DNA of 64,000 nucleotides from the NCBI GenBank assembly GCA_963757265.1, contig CAVWRA010000011.1, positions 372,001 through 436,000 on the forward strand, read 5' to 3'. The position numbers were made by a program, and so were the translations under genes. This DNA comes from CAIVVT01 sp963757265. Lineage in GTDB: Bacteria > Acidobacteriota > Terriglobia > Bryobacterales > Bryobacteraceae. Below are positions 11,143-19,287 of this stretch, piece after piece (within the stretch, counting starts at the first letter, position 1; every line of letters starts with the position of its first letter). The notes under the pieces were generated by a model, which saw nothing but the letters and a program-made list of their open reading frames with translations, was not told where the DNA came from and ran no database searches.

Positions 11143-11898
11143 TCACGAGACCTCCCACCCCGCATCGACGCCCAGCACCTGGCCGGTGATGAAGCGCGCC
11201 GCGTCGCTCAACAGAAACAGCGCCGCGCGGGCCACGTCGTCGGGATCGAGCAGCGTTCCGGCCAGCGGCTGCTTCCACTTCATCTGCGCCACAATCGCCT
11301 CGTCCGCCTGCGCCCGCAGGCTCATCGGCGTGCGCGTCAGCCCCGGCGCAATCGCATTGACCCGGATGCCGTGTGGCGCGTAGTAGGCCGCCATCGTTTT
11401 CGTCAGCGCGATCAGCGCCCCTTTTGCCGCCGCGTAGGCGTGCGTCGCGAAGTGCTTCGGCTCCGGCGAATAAGCGCTCACCGACGTCACGTTCACCACC
11501 GCGCCGTGCCCGCGCGGGATCATGCGCCGCAGCACCGCGCGCGTTACGTAAAACATCGGCAACAGGTTCATCTCCAGCGTCTTGTCCCATCCCTCGTCGC
11601 TGATCAGGTGCAACGGGCCGTCGCCGAATCGCCGTCCGCTCCCGCCGGCCACGTTGAACAGCCCGTCCGGCGGACCGAATTCGGTGATGCACTGCGCCAC
11701 CGCGCGCTCGGCATGGTGCACGTCGCTCAGGTCGCCCGCGTACGCGCTTCCGCCCGTCTCCTCGGCCAGGCTCGCGCACTGCGTCGGGTCCAGGCCGCAA
11801 ATAAAAACTCGCGCCCCGTACACCGCCGCCAGCCGCGCCGTCGCGGCGCCGATACCTGACGACCCCGTGATCACAACCACTTTGCCGTCGAGTTCCAC
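11143..11898 (-). CDS. Short-chain dehydrogenase/reductase (SDR)
   Basis: A 251-residue classical SDR. The NAD(P)-binding motif TGSSGIG sits at residues 11-17, NVAGG at about 82-86, the catalytic Ser in NVTSVSAYS (about 139), and the YxxxK motif as Y155 and K159 (HAYAAAKGA). The C-terminal VLGVDAGWEVS is the usual SDR end. The Asp after beta-2 (GLDPTQ) hints at NAD preference, an inference. Substrate unknown. It is convergent with the receiver-like gene and has no operon partner. Confidence 0.88.
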   Translation of the reverse strand: MELDGKVVVITGSSGIGAATARLAAVYGARVFICGLDPTQCASLAEETGGSAYAGDLSDVHHAERAVAQCITEFGPPDGLFNVAGGSGRRFGDGPLHLISDEGWDKTLEMNLLPMFYVTRAVLRRMIPRGHGAVVNVTSVSAYSPEPKHFATHAYAAAKGALIALTKTMAAYYAPHGIRVNAIAPGLTRTPMSLRAQADEAIVAQMKWKQPLAGTLLDPDDVARAALFLLSDAARFITGQVLGVDAGWEVS

Positions 11899-12107
11899 CT
11901 CAGTAATGCTTCCTCACCCGGCGCTTCCGGCTCATCGCGCAGCGCCCATCGTTGCGCGGATTCCCTGAGCCGCGCCAGTCTCCTTATAGGGATCCCGCGC
12001 CGCCGTATCTTTCCTCCGCGTCCCGCCGCGTCATGGAATAGTAAATCACATGCGGCGCGCCGCGTCGCGCCCGTGCATTGTGCCGCCGCATTGTCGATAA
12101 TCCGAGC

Positions 12108-14300
12108 ATGCGCCCGCGCTTGTCGTCTTGTGTCTTCATACTTGCTATGTCCATGTCCCCGCTGTTTGCCCAGGCCAGCCCGGCCACGACCCGGACCACC
12201 ATCTCGCTCGATGGATCCTGGGACGTGGCCGAAAGCGTCGCGCCTGCGCCGCTCCCCGCTCAGTTTCCTCACACCGCGCCCGTGCCCGGCCTGGCCAATC
12301 TCGCCACTCCGCCCTTCACCGATGTCAACCGCTTCGACAGCCGCGAGTTGATCGACGTCGAGATCCGCGACAAACTGCGGCCCGCATCCGAGCGCACCAC
12401 CGCCGTGGGCGTCCCGCGCCAGGCCCGCAATTACTTCTGGTATCGCCGCACTTTCAAGCTCAAGCCCGAGCTCGCCGCCCGGCCCGGCGCCGCCATTTTG
12501 CGCATCAATAAGGCTCAGTTCGGCGCCGCCGTCTGGCTCAACGGCGCCAGTGTGGGCGAGCACCTGGGCTGCTTTACCGCGGCCGTCTTCGACGTGACGA
12601 AAGCGCTTAAGTGGAAGGGCGACAACGAGCTGGTCGTGCGCATCGGCGCACACCCCGCGGTCCTGCCGGCTTGGGCCTTTGCCGGGACTGATAAGGAGAA
12701 ACTTAAGTGGACGCCGGGTATCTACGACACCGTCTCGCTCGATCTGAGCGCTGACCCGGTGATCGAATCCGTCCAGGTCGCCCCGCATCTCGCCACTTCG
12801 GAAATCCAGGTGCAGACCGTTGTTCGCAATGCTGGCGCCCAGGAGGTCTCACTCGCATTCAAACAGTCGGTCCACGCCTGGAAGGAAACCGCCGTCGTCG
12901 CCGCATTCGAGCAGCCAGCCGCGCGCCTGGCTCCCGGCGAGCGTCGCACCATCAACTGCACACTCAAGCTCCCTAACCCGCGTCTGTGGACGCCTGAAAC
13001 GCCCAATCTCTACGTGCTGGATACCGCCACCGGCGGCGATACTGCCTCTACCCGCTTCGGCATGCGCGAATTCCGCTACGACACGGCCACCCGCCGCGCG
13101 TATTTGAACGGGCAGCTCTACTTCCTGCGCGGCTCCAACATCGCCCTGCACCGCTTCTTCGAGGACCCCGAGTGCAAGAACCATCCCTGGGACGAGGCCT
13201 GGGTGCGCCGCCTGCTCATCGATATTCCCAGGCGGATGCACTGGAACAGCTTCCGCTTCACGCTCGGCCCGGCGCCGCAATTCTGGTACGACGTCGCCGA
13301 CGAAGCCGGCCTCCTCATCCAGAACGAATTCCCCATCTGGCAGGGCCACTGGGATGAGTGGAAGCCCGACGAGCTCGTCACCCAGTTCGGCGAGTGGATG
13401 CGCGACCACTGGAACCACCCCAGCCTCGCCGTCTGGGACGCCTCCAACGAGGCCCACGCCGAATTTCTGGCCGAAAAAGTGCTCCCCGCCGTACGCCCGC
13501 TCGACCTCTCCGGCCGCCCCTGGGACAACGGCTACACGATCCCCAGCGGCCCCGACGATCCCGTCGAGGACCACCCCTATCTCTTCATCGGCCTGTGGAA
13601 GCCGGTCTACAAGCCCTTCGACATGGCCGACCTCGAACACATGACCGGCGCCAAGACCGATTGGAATTCGCCCCACCCCACCACCCACGCCGTCATGATC
13701 AATGAATACGGCTGGCTATGGCTCAACCGCGATGGCAGCCCCACGCTGCTCACCGGGAACGTCTACGACAAGCTCCTCGGCCCGAAGGCCACGCCCGCCG
13801 AGCGCTTCGAAACCTACGCCTACCTGCTCGCCGGCCTGACCGAGTTCTGGCGCGCCCACCGCCAGGCCGCCGGCGTGCAGTACTTTGTCTACCTGACTTG
13901 CAGTTACCCGGGCGTCCGAACCTCGGACAATTTCGCCGACATCGGCCGCCTCGAGCTCGAATCGCACTTCGCCGATTATGTTCGGGAATCCTTCAAGCCC
14001 CTCGGCGTCTATATCAACTTCTGGCAACCTCAACTGCATCCCGGGGAAACGCGCGACTACGCCCTGATGCTGATCAACGACGAGCCCACGCCCGCCGATG
14101 GCCAGCTCGCGCTCGCCTTTGAAAAGGACGGCGTCTCGACCATCAAGGCCGAGTTGCATTTCGCCATCCCGCCCTACGGCCAGCAGACCTACTCCATCCC
14201 CCTGCAGGCCCCCCAAGCGCCCGGCAAATATCTCCTCAAGGCCATCGCCACCCACGCCGGCGAGCCGACCGTCTCCCGGCGCAAGGTGGAAGTGAAATAG
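12108..14300 (+). CDS. Exported glycoside hydrolase family 2 protein (beta-galactosidase/glucuronidase-like)
   Basis: A 730-residue secreted glycosidase. A signal peptide (about residues 1-22, ending LFAQA) is followed by a GH2 sugar-binding jelly roll (YFWYRRTFKL, AVWLNGASVGEHLG), an immunoglobulin-like domain ending in PRLWTPETPNLYVLD, and a TIM barrel. In the barrel, FLRGSNIALHRF, then WDASNEAHAEF carries the Asn-Glu of the GH2 acid/base, and VMINEYGWLW carries the likely nucleophile Glu. A beta-rich C-terminal domain follows. The frame starts ten codons earlier, but ATG 12108 begins a proper signal peptide. No clear ribosome site. It probably removes terminal sugars from plant or microbial glycans in the periplasm; exact substrate unknown. 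Confidence 0.88.
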   Translation: MRPRLSSCVFILAMSMSPLFAQASPATTRTTISLDGSWDVAESVAPAPLPAQFPHTAPVPGLANLATPPFTDVNRFDSRELIDVEIRDKLRPASERTTAVGVPRQARNYFWYRRTFKLKPELAARPGAAILRINKAQFGAAVWLNGASVGEHLGCFTAAVFDVTKALKWKGDNELVVRIGAHPAVLPAWAFAGTDKEKLKWTPGIYDTVSLDLSADPVIESVQVAPHLATSEIQVQTVVRNAGAQEVSLAFKQSVHAWKETAVVAAFEQPAARLAPGERRTINCTLKLPNPRLWTPETPNLYVLDTATGGDTASTRFGMREFRYDTATRRAYLNGQLYFLRGSNIALHRFFEDPECKNHPWDEAWVRRLLIDIPRRMHWNSFRFTLGPAPQFWYDVADEAGLLIQNEFPIWQGHWDEWKPDELVTQFGEWMRDHWNHPSLAVWDASNEAHAEFLAEKVLPAVRPLDLSGRPWDNGYTIPSGPDDPVEDHPYLFIGLWKPVYKPFDMADLEHMTGAKTDWNSPHPTTHAVMINEYGWLWLNRDGSPTLLTGNVYDKLLGPKATPAERFETYAYLLAGLTEFWRAHRQAAGVQYFVYLTCSYPGVRTSDNFADIGRLELESHFADYVRESFKPLGVYINFWQPQLHPGETRDYALMLINDEPTPADGQLALAFEKDGVSTIKAELHFAIPPYGQQTYSIPLQAPQAPGKYLLKAIATHAGEPTVSRRKVEVK

Positions 14301-14357
14301 CCGCATCCCCCCGAACAGCAAACCGGCAATTCACAACCCCCAGCCTCTCCGGGATAG

Positions 14358-14618
14358 ACTGGTGCGTCACCCCGCCGCAAGGAATCTCTCAACTCGGACC
14401 GGAACTTCTATCTGGATCTCGACGCTCGCGGTTTTCGCTGGCCCATCGGCGCCGACCTTGTTCTGCATGAGCAGCGCGACCCCGATGCGGTCGTTCTCGA
14501 CGGCCGCCGCCTCGGCCAGGTCGTGGCCCTGGCCGTGCGCCGCAGCCGATGGTTGGTGAAAGTTCCGGGCGAGGCCCATTTCAACCTGCCAGGACCAGGC
14601 TGCTCACAAGCGCCATAA
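14358..14618 (+). pseudogene. Gene remnant fused to the end of a 176-bp-family repeat
   Basis: A frame open from 14358 to the TAA at 14616-14618 reads protein-like (NFYLDLDARGFRWPIGADL, then VVLDGRRLGQVVALAV) but has no ATG, GTG or TTG start. The part just after (14536-14570) is the right end of the repeat family described elsewhere in this window, so the frame seems truncated by that repeat. The peptide vaguely recalls uroporphyrinogen-decarboxylase-like proteins of acidobacteria; that is recollection, not a search. Confidence 0.3.
14536..14570 (+). repeat. Right-end fragment of the 176-bp palindromic repeat
   Basis: About 35 bp nearly identical to the right end of the full repeat copies (cgccgcagccgatggttgg followed by tgaaa and tccggg). 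Only this end is present. Confidence 0.6.
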
Positions 14619-14869
14619 GCTTGGGCGCAAGGACACCGGTCGCATTCTTTCGGCACTCCTGGCCGGTGTCTCGCCGGGGCGATTCATCACTTTTCATCAC
14701 TCGCGCGGCCCGCCGCGGCCGCCTCGCATCCGACATTTCGACACGACACTCCGGTTTTCGCCTGAGGGGCCCTCTGCGCGCCCCTTGGCGGCTCCCGGAT
14801 CCTCCGGCTATCCCATTGCAAATAAATGCAATAGGAGCTACTCCGACCGCTCGGGGAGGAGCCTTCACC

Positions 14870-14930
14870 CACCCGACAGAATCCGACACTTCTCGACACT
14901 TTTCGACACTGCTGTCGAATTCTGTCGAAT
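14870..14930. repeat. 10-bp-phased CGACA array with TTCGACA/TGTCGAA inverted repeat
   Basis: CGACA occurs at 14874, 14884, 14894 and 14904, exactly 10 bp apart, followed by the inverse TGTCG at 14913 and 14923. The central pair forms a perfect inverted repeat, TTCGACA-ctgc-TGTCGAA (14902-14919). The surrounding 14620-15160 holds no convincing gene. Phasing by one helical turn suggests cooperative protein binding on one DNA face, or a mobile repeat; neither is shown. Confidence 0.55.
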
Positions 14931-15159
14931 CGCCCATTCCGGCCTCTGTTTTCGCCTCATGTTCGCACTTGACATGGGGTGTATCCTCAAGATGAGAAAG
15001 GGGTTGTTCGAGATTGGCTTTGTTTCGCAAAAATGTTTTTCGCACGCCATCGACTACGCTTTCGGTTGTTCCGATAATGATGAGCAGTGATGATTCCGCC
15101 GAGTGCCCGTCACCGGCTGCCGGCCGCGTGTCAAACGGCGAGGGGACCAATCCGTACGT

Positions 15160-15236
15160 AGCCCGGATGCTTCACTTGCGATCGCAGCGAGGCGCGATGA
15201 GAGGGCCGCAGCCGATTTCTAGTGAAACATCCCGGC
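15160..15236 (+). repeat. Short internally deleted copy of the 176-bp palindromic repeat
   Basis: 77 bp carrying both ends of the repeat (start cccggatgcttcac, end gtgaaacatcccgg) and the adjoining cgcagcgaggcgcgatgag block, but lacking the middle ~100 bp. Its right edge touches the TAG stop codon of the PilZ gene on the other strand. Confidence 0.75.
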
Positions 15237-15595
15237 TAGATCGAGACGCCGCCGCCCGGAGCACGCCGCGCCAGCGCCAGCGGGTCCAGCAGGTGGCGCG
15301 GCCGGTATTTGCGCATATTCCAGCGCGAGCCCCCGCAAAACTCGATCCCCGCAATGTAGCCGAAATCCGGCTCCTGCCGGCAATAACTGACGATGCCGGT
15401 GAACTCGCCCCGCAGACAACGGATCTGCACCGCCGAACCCACGCTCAATGCGCTATCGAGGGTGACCGAAGCGCCCTGCGTCGAGATGTCTTCGATATTT
15501 GCGATGGCGGCGTGCGGCTGTCCACTCCGATCCAGCCAGCACACCTCGACCAAATCGGCGCAGAGCATGCGCCGCTCCAACCGGCGATCCTTCAT
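15236..15595 (-). CDS. PilZ-domain protein
   Basis: A 119-residue protein made of little more than a PilZ domain. It begins MKDRRLERRMLCADLVEVCW with the basic RxxxR-like segment, then ANIEDISTQGASVTL, matching the (D/N)hSxxG motif of PilZ domains, and FGYIAGIEFCGG. PilZ domains often bind cyclic di-GMP; the Arg-rich N terminus and the DISTQG motif support possible binding. No signal peptide, no partner domain, no operon. The stop codon lies at the edge of a short repeat copy, so the C-terminal tail may have been altered by the repeat's arrival. Confidence 0.8.
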   Translation of the reverse strand: MKDRRLERRMLCADLVEVCWLDRSGQPHAAIANIEDISTQGASVTLDSALSVGSAVQIRCLRGEFTGIVSYCRQEPDFGYIAGIEFCGGSRWNMRKYRPRHLLDPLALARRAPGGGVSI

Positions 15596-15707
15596 GTTGT
15601 TTTCTAACCCTCATATCGGACGGAGCGGGGCGGAAATGAAGGACAATCTGAGCCGCAAGCCGTCGTCATGCCCCGCCCATCCGCACGCGATTTTCCGAGA
15701 CTGGAGA

Positions 15708-16211
15708 CTATTCGGAGTGGTAGCGCCTGAGCCACTCCTCGCGTGTGCACAAGCTGTCGCGGTCCAGCGCCCGGTCCACCGCCAGCACGCCCGCGAGATG
15801 ATCCACTTCGTGTTGGATCAGCTCGGACAGAGCGCCAAACGCTTCCAATTCGCGCTCGGCGCCCGCCATCGACTGGTAGCGCAAACGGACGGCGCGCCGG
15901 CGTTCCAGTCGCACCAGCAGGTTGGGAAACGAAAAACAGTCGTCCCACAGCGTGAAGCTGTCGGGGCCGAACCAGGTGATCTCGGGATTGATCAGCTCGT
16001 AGCGCAATCCGCCCACCTGCATGAAAATCACCCGTACGGCCAGGCCGATCTGGATGGCGCTGATGGCGCGGCCGAACCCGTACGTACGGCGGAACTCGGC
16101 CAGCGTCTCCTCCAGGTCCTGAATCGTCGCCCCCGCATCCTCCGGCGGAATGGACTTCGAAACTGCGCGCAACAGCGGATCGCCGAGCTGCAGGATGTGC
16201 CGTACCGCCAC
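15708..16211 (-). CDS. Peptide deformylase-like protein with variant motifs
   Basis: Peptide deformylases remove the N-formyl group from nascent proteins using a metal held by one Cys and two His. Motif 3 is intact (IQHEVDH). Motif 1 reads GRAISAIQIG (consensus GxGxAAxQ) and motif 2 WDDCFSFP (consensus EGCxS), so the metal-binding Cys is kept but neighbours differ. The longest frame reaches 16307, but that extension would translate through the terminator hairpin at 16252-16293; GTG 16211, just before VRHILQLGDPLLR, is the more natural start. No def-fmt pair nearby. It may be a second, specialised deformylase or a non-canonical family member. Confidence 0.75.
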   Translation of the reverse strand: MAVRHILQLGDPLLRAVSKSIPPEDAGATIQDLEETLAEFRRTYGFGRAISAIQIGLAVRVIFMQVGGLRYELINPEITWFGPDSFTLWDDCFSFPNLLVRLERRRAVRLRYQSMAGAERELEAFGALSELIQHEVDHLAGVLAVDRALDRDSLCTREEWLRRYHSE

Positions 16212-16251
16212 GACGCCATAGTAGCAGCACCGCGCCGCGACGCCCAAAAGA

Positions 16252-16293
16252 AAACGGGTCCGGCGCCTGTTAAAAGGCCACCGGACCCGTTTG
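16252..16293 (-). terminator. Intrinsic terminator of the repeat-protein gene
   Basis: A long stem pairs AAACGGGTCCGG with CCGGACCCGTTT around an inner GCCT/AGGC pair. On the minus strand it is followed by TTTTCTTTT. It lies about 100 bp downstream of the secreted repeat-protein gene and is best read as its terminator. Confidence 0.8.
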
Positions 16294-16391
16294 CCGCGCC
16301 GCGCCACGGCTGCTCCACGACTGGCGTTGCCGAGCCGCTCAGTCGTTTCCTCCGAGTGAGAACCCCGGCGCGGCGCGGACCCGAATCGCGC

Positions 16392-16949
16392 TTACTTGTG
16401 CTTGTTGTTGTAAATGCGGCGCGATGCGACGTTCTGTTCCTTGTTGACCTGCTTCTTTTCCCCCGGCGTGAGCTTGCCGCCGTTGGCCGCGCGGTCGGTC
16501 CGGACCTGCTTGTTGATTTTCGCTTCCTGGCCCTCGAGTCTGGCCGTCTGGCTGGCCTTCAAGGAACCGCTGCGGACGCCCTGGGCGATGCGATCCTGCT
16601 GATTTTCGCGCCGCTGGTCCACCTTGTTGTTGCCGTACACCGGATGGGCGGCATTGTGGCGGTCCTTGTAGATTTCGCCGCTGGTCTTGTTCAATTCCCC
16701 GTTGACCTGCTTCCTTTCGCCCGCCGTCAGCTTTCCGCCGTTGAGATACCGGTCTCCGGCAACCTGTTGATTAATGGCCTTTTCCTGCCTCTCGATCTTG
16801 GCCGTCTCCCCCGGCGTGAGCTGATTCTGCTGGATGCCGTTGGCGACCCGGTCCTGCTGGTTTTCCCGGCGCTGGTTGACGGTCTGGGCGGACGCGCCGG
16901 CGACGCTCAGCGCCGCCGCCGCTGCCACAGCGATGATCATTCTCTTCAT
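16392..16949 (-). CDS. Secreted two-repeat Gln/Arg/Lys-rich protein, unknown function
   Basis: 185 residues with a clean signal peptide (MKRMIIAVAAAAALSVAGASA). The mature part consists of two ~75-residue repeats, each starting QRRENQQDR, continuing LTPGETAKIERQE or a variant, then DRxxNGGKLTxGEKKQVN and ending in a basic IYNNKHK or IYKDRHN stretch. The protein is very hydrophilic and probably helical. A strong terminator follows, so it is a single-gene unit. I recognise similar anonymous proteins from acidobacteria but no known function. Duplication of a single ancestral module is evident. Confidence 0.8.
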   Translation of the reverse strand: MKRMIIAVAAAAALSVAGASAQTVNQRRENQQDRVANGIQQNQLTPGETAKIERQEKAINQQVAGDRYLNGGKLTAGERKQVNGELNKTSGEIYKDRHNAAHPVYGNNKVDQRRENQQDRIAQGVRSGSLKASQTARLEGQEAKINKQVRTDRAANGGKLTPGEKKQVNKEQNVASRRIYNNKHK

Positions 16950-17201
16950 GGCCTTGGACTCCTCTTTTCGGCTTTCGATTCCGCTGCGCCCTCGCGCTGC
17001 CTACACCCTTAAGAACGGCAGATTCCGGCTTTTGTTTAGCCCCGGCTGAAGTCTTTTTCTCGATCCCCTGGATTCGGGTCGATTCCTCCCCTGAATCGGT
17101 TAGCGGCGGATTCGCGCCCGGCGCCGCACATCGCCCCCGCACCCGCGGCCGGAATGCCAATCGCAGAGCGGCGGCCCTGGAATGTTCTAATCAAGAAGAA
17201 G

Positions 17202-18068
17202 ATGACACGCGAGAAACGGCCCACCGGGATTCTCCTGATCGACTGCGCCGACCGCAAGGGGCTGGTGGCGGCCATCGCCAATTTCCTGTACGCCCACAAT
17301 GCCAATATCCTGCACGCCGACCAGCACCAGGACCAGGAGCACGGCTTGTTCCTGATGCGCGTCGAGTGGGACCTGGAAGGCTTCGACCTCGACGCGGCGC
17401 GCTTTCCCGCCGAGTTTGAGCCCGTGGCGCAAAAGTACGGTATGCGCTGGCGGTTGGAATACTCGGCGCGCCCGGCGCGCATGGCGATCCTGGTATCGCA
17501 ATACACGCATTGCCTGGCCGACCTGCTGCATCTGTGGCAGACGGGCGACCTCGCCTGCACTATCCCCCTGGTGATCAGCAACCACGACGACGGCCGCAAG
17601 CTGACCGAGTTCTACGGCATTCCGTTCCACCACATCGCGGTCGAACCGGATCACAAGGCGCAGGCCGAGCGCGAGCAACTGGAGCTGCTGGCGTTGAACG
17701 GCGTGGATCTGGTGGTGCTGGCGCGTTACATGCAGGTGCTGTCGCCGGAGTTCGTGAGCCGCTACCCCGGGCGGATCATCAACGTGCACCATTCGTTTCT
17801 GCCGGCGTTCCGCGGCGCGCGACCGTACCAGGCGGCGTTCCAGCGCGGCGTGAAACTGATCGGCGCGACCAGCCACTACGTGACCGACGTGTTGGACGAG
17901 GGCCCGATCATCGAGCAGGACGTGACCCGCGTCTCGCATCGCGACCAATTGGAGGACCTGATCCAGAAGGGCAGGGAACTGGAGCGCGTCGTGCTCGCCC
18001 GGGCCGTGCGCTGGCACCTGGAGCACCGCATCCTGCGCTACGCCAACAAGACCGTGGTGTTCGACTGA
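17202..18068 (+). CDS. purU: Formyltetrahydrofolate deformylase
   Basis: PurU hydrolyses 10-formyl-THF to THF and formate, supplying formate for PurT-dependent purine synthesis and balancing one-carbon pools. The 288-residue protein has an N-terminal ACT domain (GILLIDCADRKGLVAAI) and a formyltransferase-like catalytic domain with VISNHDD, DLVVLARYMQVLS, NVHHSFLPAF and GATSHYVTDVLDEGPIIEQD, including the catalytic Asn-His-Asp set. ATG 17202 gives the usual PurU N terminus; the frame runs 16 codons further up. Its last ~95 bp are present in two further decayed copies downstream (18931-19023 and 20877-20972), which suggests that the 3' end has been a recombination or integration site. Confidence 0.95.
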   Translation: MTREKRPTGILLIDCADRKGLVAAIANFLYAHNANILHADQHQDQEHGLFLMRVEWDLEGFDLDAARFPAEFEPVAQKYGMRWRLEYSARPARMAILVSQYTHCLADLLHLWQTGDLACTIPLVISNHDDGRKLTEFYGIPFHHIAVEPDHKAQAEREQLELLALNGVDLVVLARYMQVLSPEFVSRYPGRIINVHHSFLPAFRGARPYQAAFQRGVKLIGATSHYVTDVLDEGPIIEQDVTRVSHRDQLEDLIQKGRELERVVLARAVRWHLEHRILRYANKTVVFD

Positions 18069-18215
18069 GGCGGACGGGCCGGACGTGCCGGATTGTGGCG
18101 TGTGCTAATGTGGCGGGGTTGCGGGTTGCGATGGGTGTGACAGCCGGCTTGCTGCCGGATGGCGGGTCGCGGCGCCCATAGAAGAGATGCGCACATTGGA
18201 GGTGGCAGCCGGCGC

Positions 18216-18842
18216 ATGAAAGAAGTCGAGTTGCTGATGGCAGGCGTACTCGTCGGGCTGATGATTGCGATGCCCGTGGGACCGGTGAATATTTTGTGTA
18301 TTCACCGGACGATCGAGGGCGGGTGGAAGTCGGGCGTAATCTCCGGCCTTGGAGCGGCGGCGGCCGATATGTTCTACGGCGCCGTGGCGGGGTTCAGCAT
18401 CACACTCGTCGTCCAGTTTCTGCTGCGGGAGCAGTTCTGGATCCGCTTTTTGGGCGGAATTCTGTTGGTGGTCATCGGCATCGCATACTTCTTCAAGCGT
18501 CCCGAGTCGCTGAGCGCACAAACGCAAGACCGCTCGAACGCGTACTCGGATTTGAGGTCAACATTTCTCCTGACGCTCACGAATCCGACGACGGTGCTGT
18601 CGTTTATCGCCATTCTGGCGGCGCTGGGCGTCGGGCATCAAGGGCACTGGTGGCTGACCGCGTTTCTCGTCGTCGGGATCTTCTGCGGTTCGATGGCCTG
18701 GTGGATTGTGCTGAGCAGCATCGTGAACCTGTTCCGCGACCGGTTCAATGACCGCGTCCTCTTAGTGATGAATCGCCTCGCCGGGGTGCTGATCGGGGGG
18801 TTCGGCATCGCCGCGATCGTGCTCAGTCGAACCTGGCTGTGA
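18216..18842 (+). CDS. LysE/RhtB-family translocator
   Basis: A 208-residue inner-membrane protein with about six hydrophobic segments. It starts LLMAGVLVGLMIAMPVGPVN, the LysE-family signature (GxxxxxxPGPxx type), and ends with a hydrophobic helix. The family exports amino acids or related small molecules. The Met at 18216 is chosen because GGAGG lies upstream and the protein then begins directly before TM1. The gene lies between purU and the first decayed purU-tail copy, so it may have arrived as part of an inserted cassette. Confidence 0.88.
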   Translation: MKEVELLMAGVLVGLMIAMPVGPVNILCIHRTIEGGWKSGVISGLGAAAADMFYGAVAGFSITLVVQFLLREQFWIRFLGGILLVVIGIAYFFKRPESLSAQTQDRSNAYSDLRSTFLLTLTNPTTVLSFIAILAALGVGHQGHWWLTAFLVVGIFCGSMAWWIVLSSIVNLFRDRFNDRVLLVMNRLAGVLIGGFGIAAIVLSRTWL

Positions 18843-18930
18843 CCCGGGTCATTATGGCCTTCGACTCATATTGCGCAGGGAGGAACGTCCGTTTTCCCGA
18901 CTGCCTGGGCGGGGACCGGTCAGCGCGCGG

Positions 18931-19023
18931 GACGTGACGCGGGTGGTGCTGGCCCGGACCGTGCGCTGGCACCTGGAATACCGGAAATTGCGATAAGCGA
19001 ACCAGACGGTCGTGTTCGACTGA
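18931..19023 (+). pseudogene. Decayed copy of the purU 3' end (copy 2)
   Basis: The DNA matches the end of purU: gacgtgac, then tggtgctggcccgg, gtgcgctggcacctgga, and gacggtcgtgttcgactga. About 55 bp found in purU between these parts is deleted, and it has changes that break the frame. No start and no longer frame, so it is a remnant, not a gene. The ~260 bp from here to the next gene holds no other feature I can support. Confidence 0.75.
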
Positions 19024-19287
19024 GCGTCGGCCGGCCGGGCTTGCGGGCGCGGAGATTTGTGTACATCGTCCCGGCTTCCCGGCATTCCGGAACGCCATAG
19101 ATTTCGTGGTCGCCCCCGAATCCCTCGCATCCACACAACTCGTGCCGGCCCTCGTTGCCTGACAAGCGATGGAGCGATGGGTGGGTGGCACAAGTTTGTC
19201 AGCCATCGGAGTTGTACTCCCAGCCACGCGGGTGGAAAAATCGGTCAGGCCCCAACAGGCTTTCCGAGAGCAATAAGGACTTCATCA

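Noticed and set aside
14600..15160. Replication origin with DnaA boxes (because of the phased short repeats)
   Set aside because: The repeated unit is CGACA, not a TTATNCACA-type DnaA box, there is no AT-rich unwinding element, and dnaA, dnaN or gyrB are not nearby.
18823..19227. 134-codon minus-strand frame across the purU-tail copy
   Set aside because: No protein character; it is explained by the reverse of the purU remnant.
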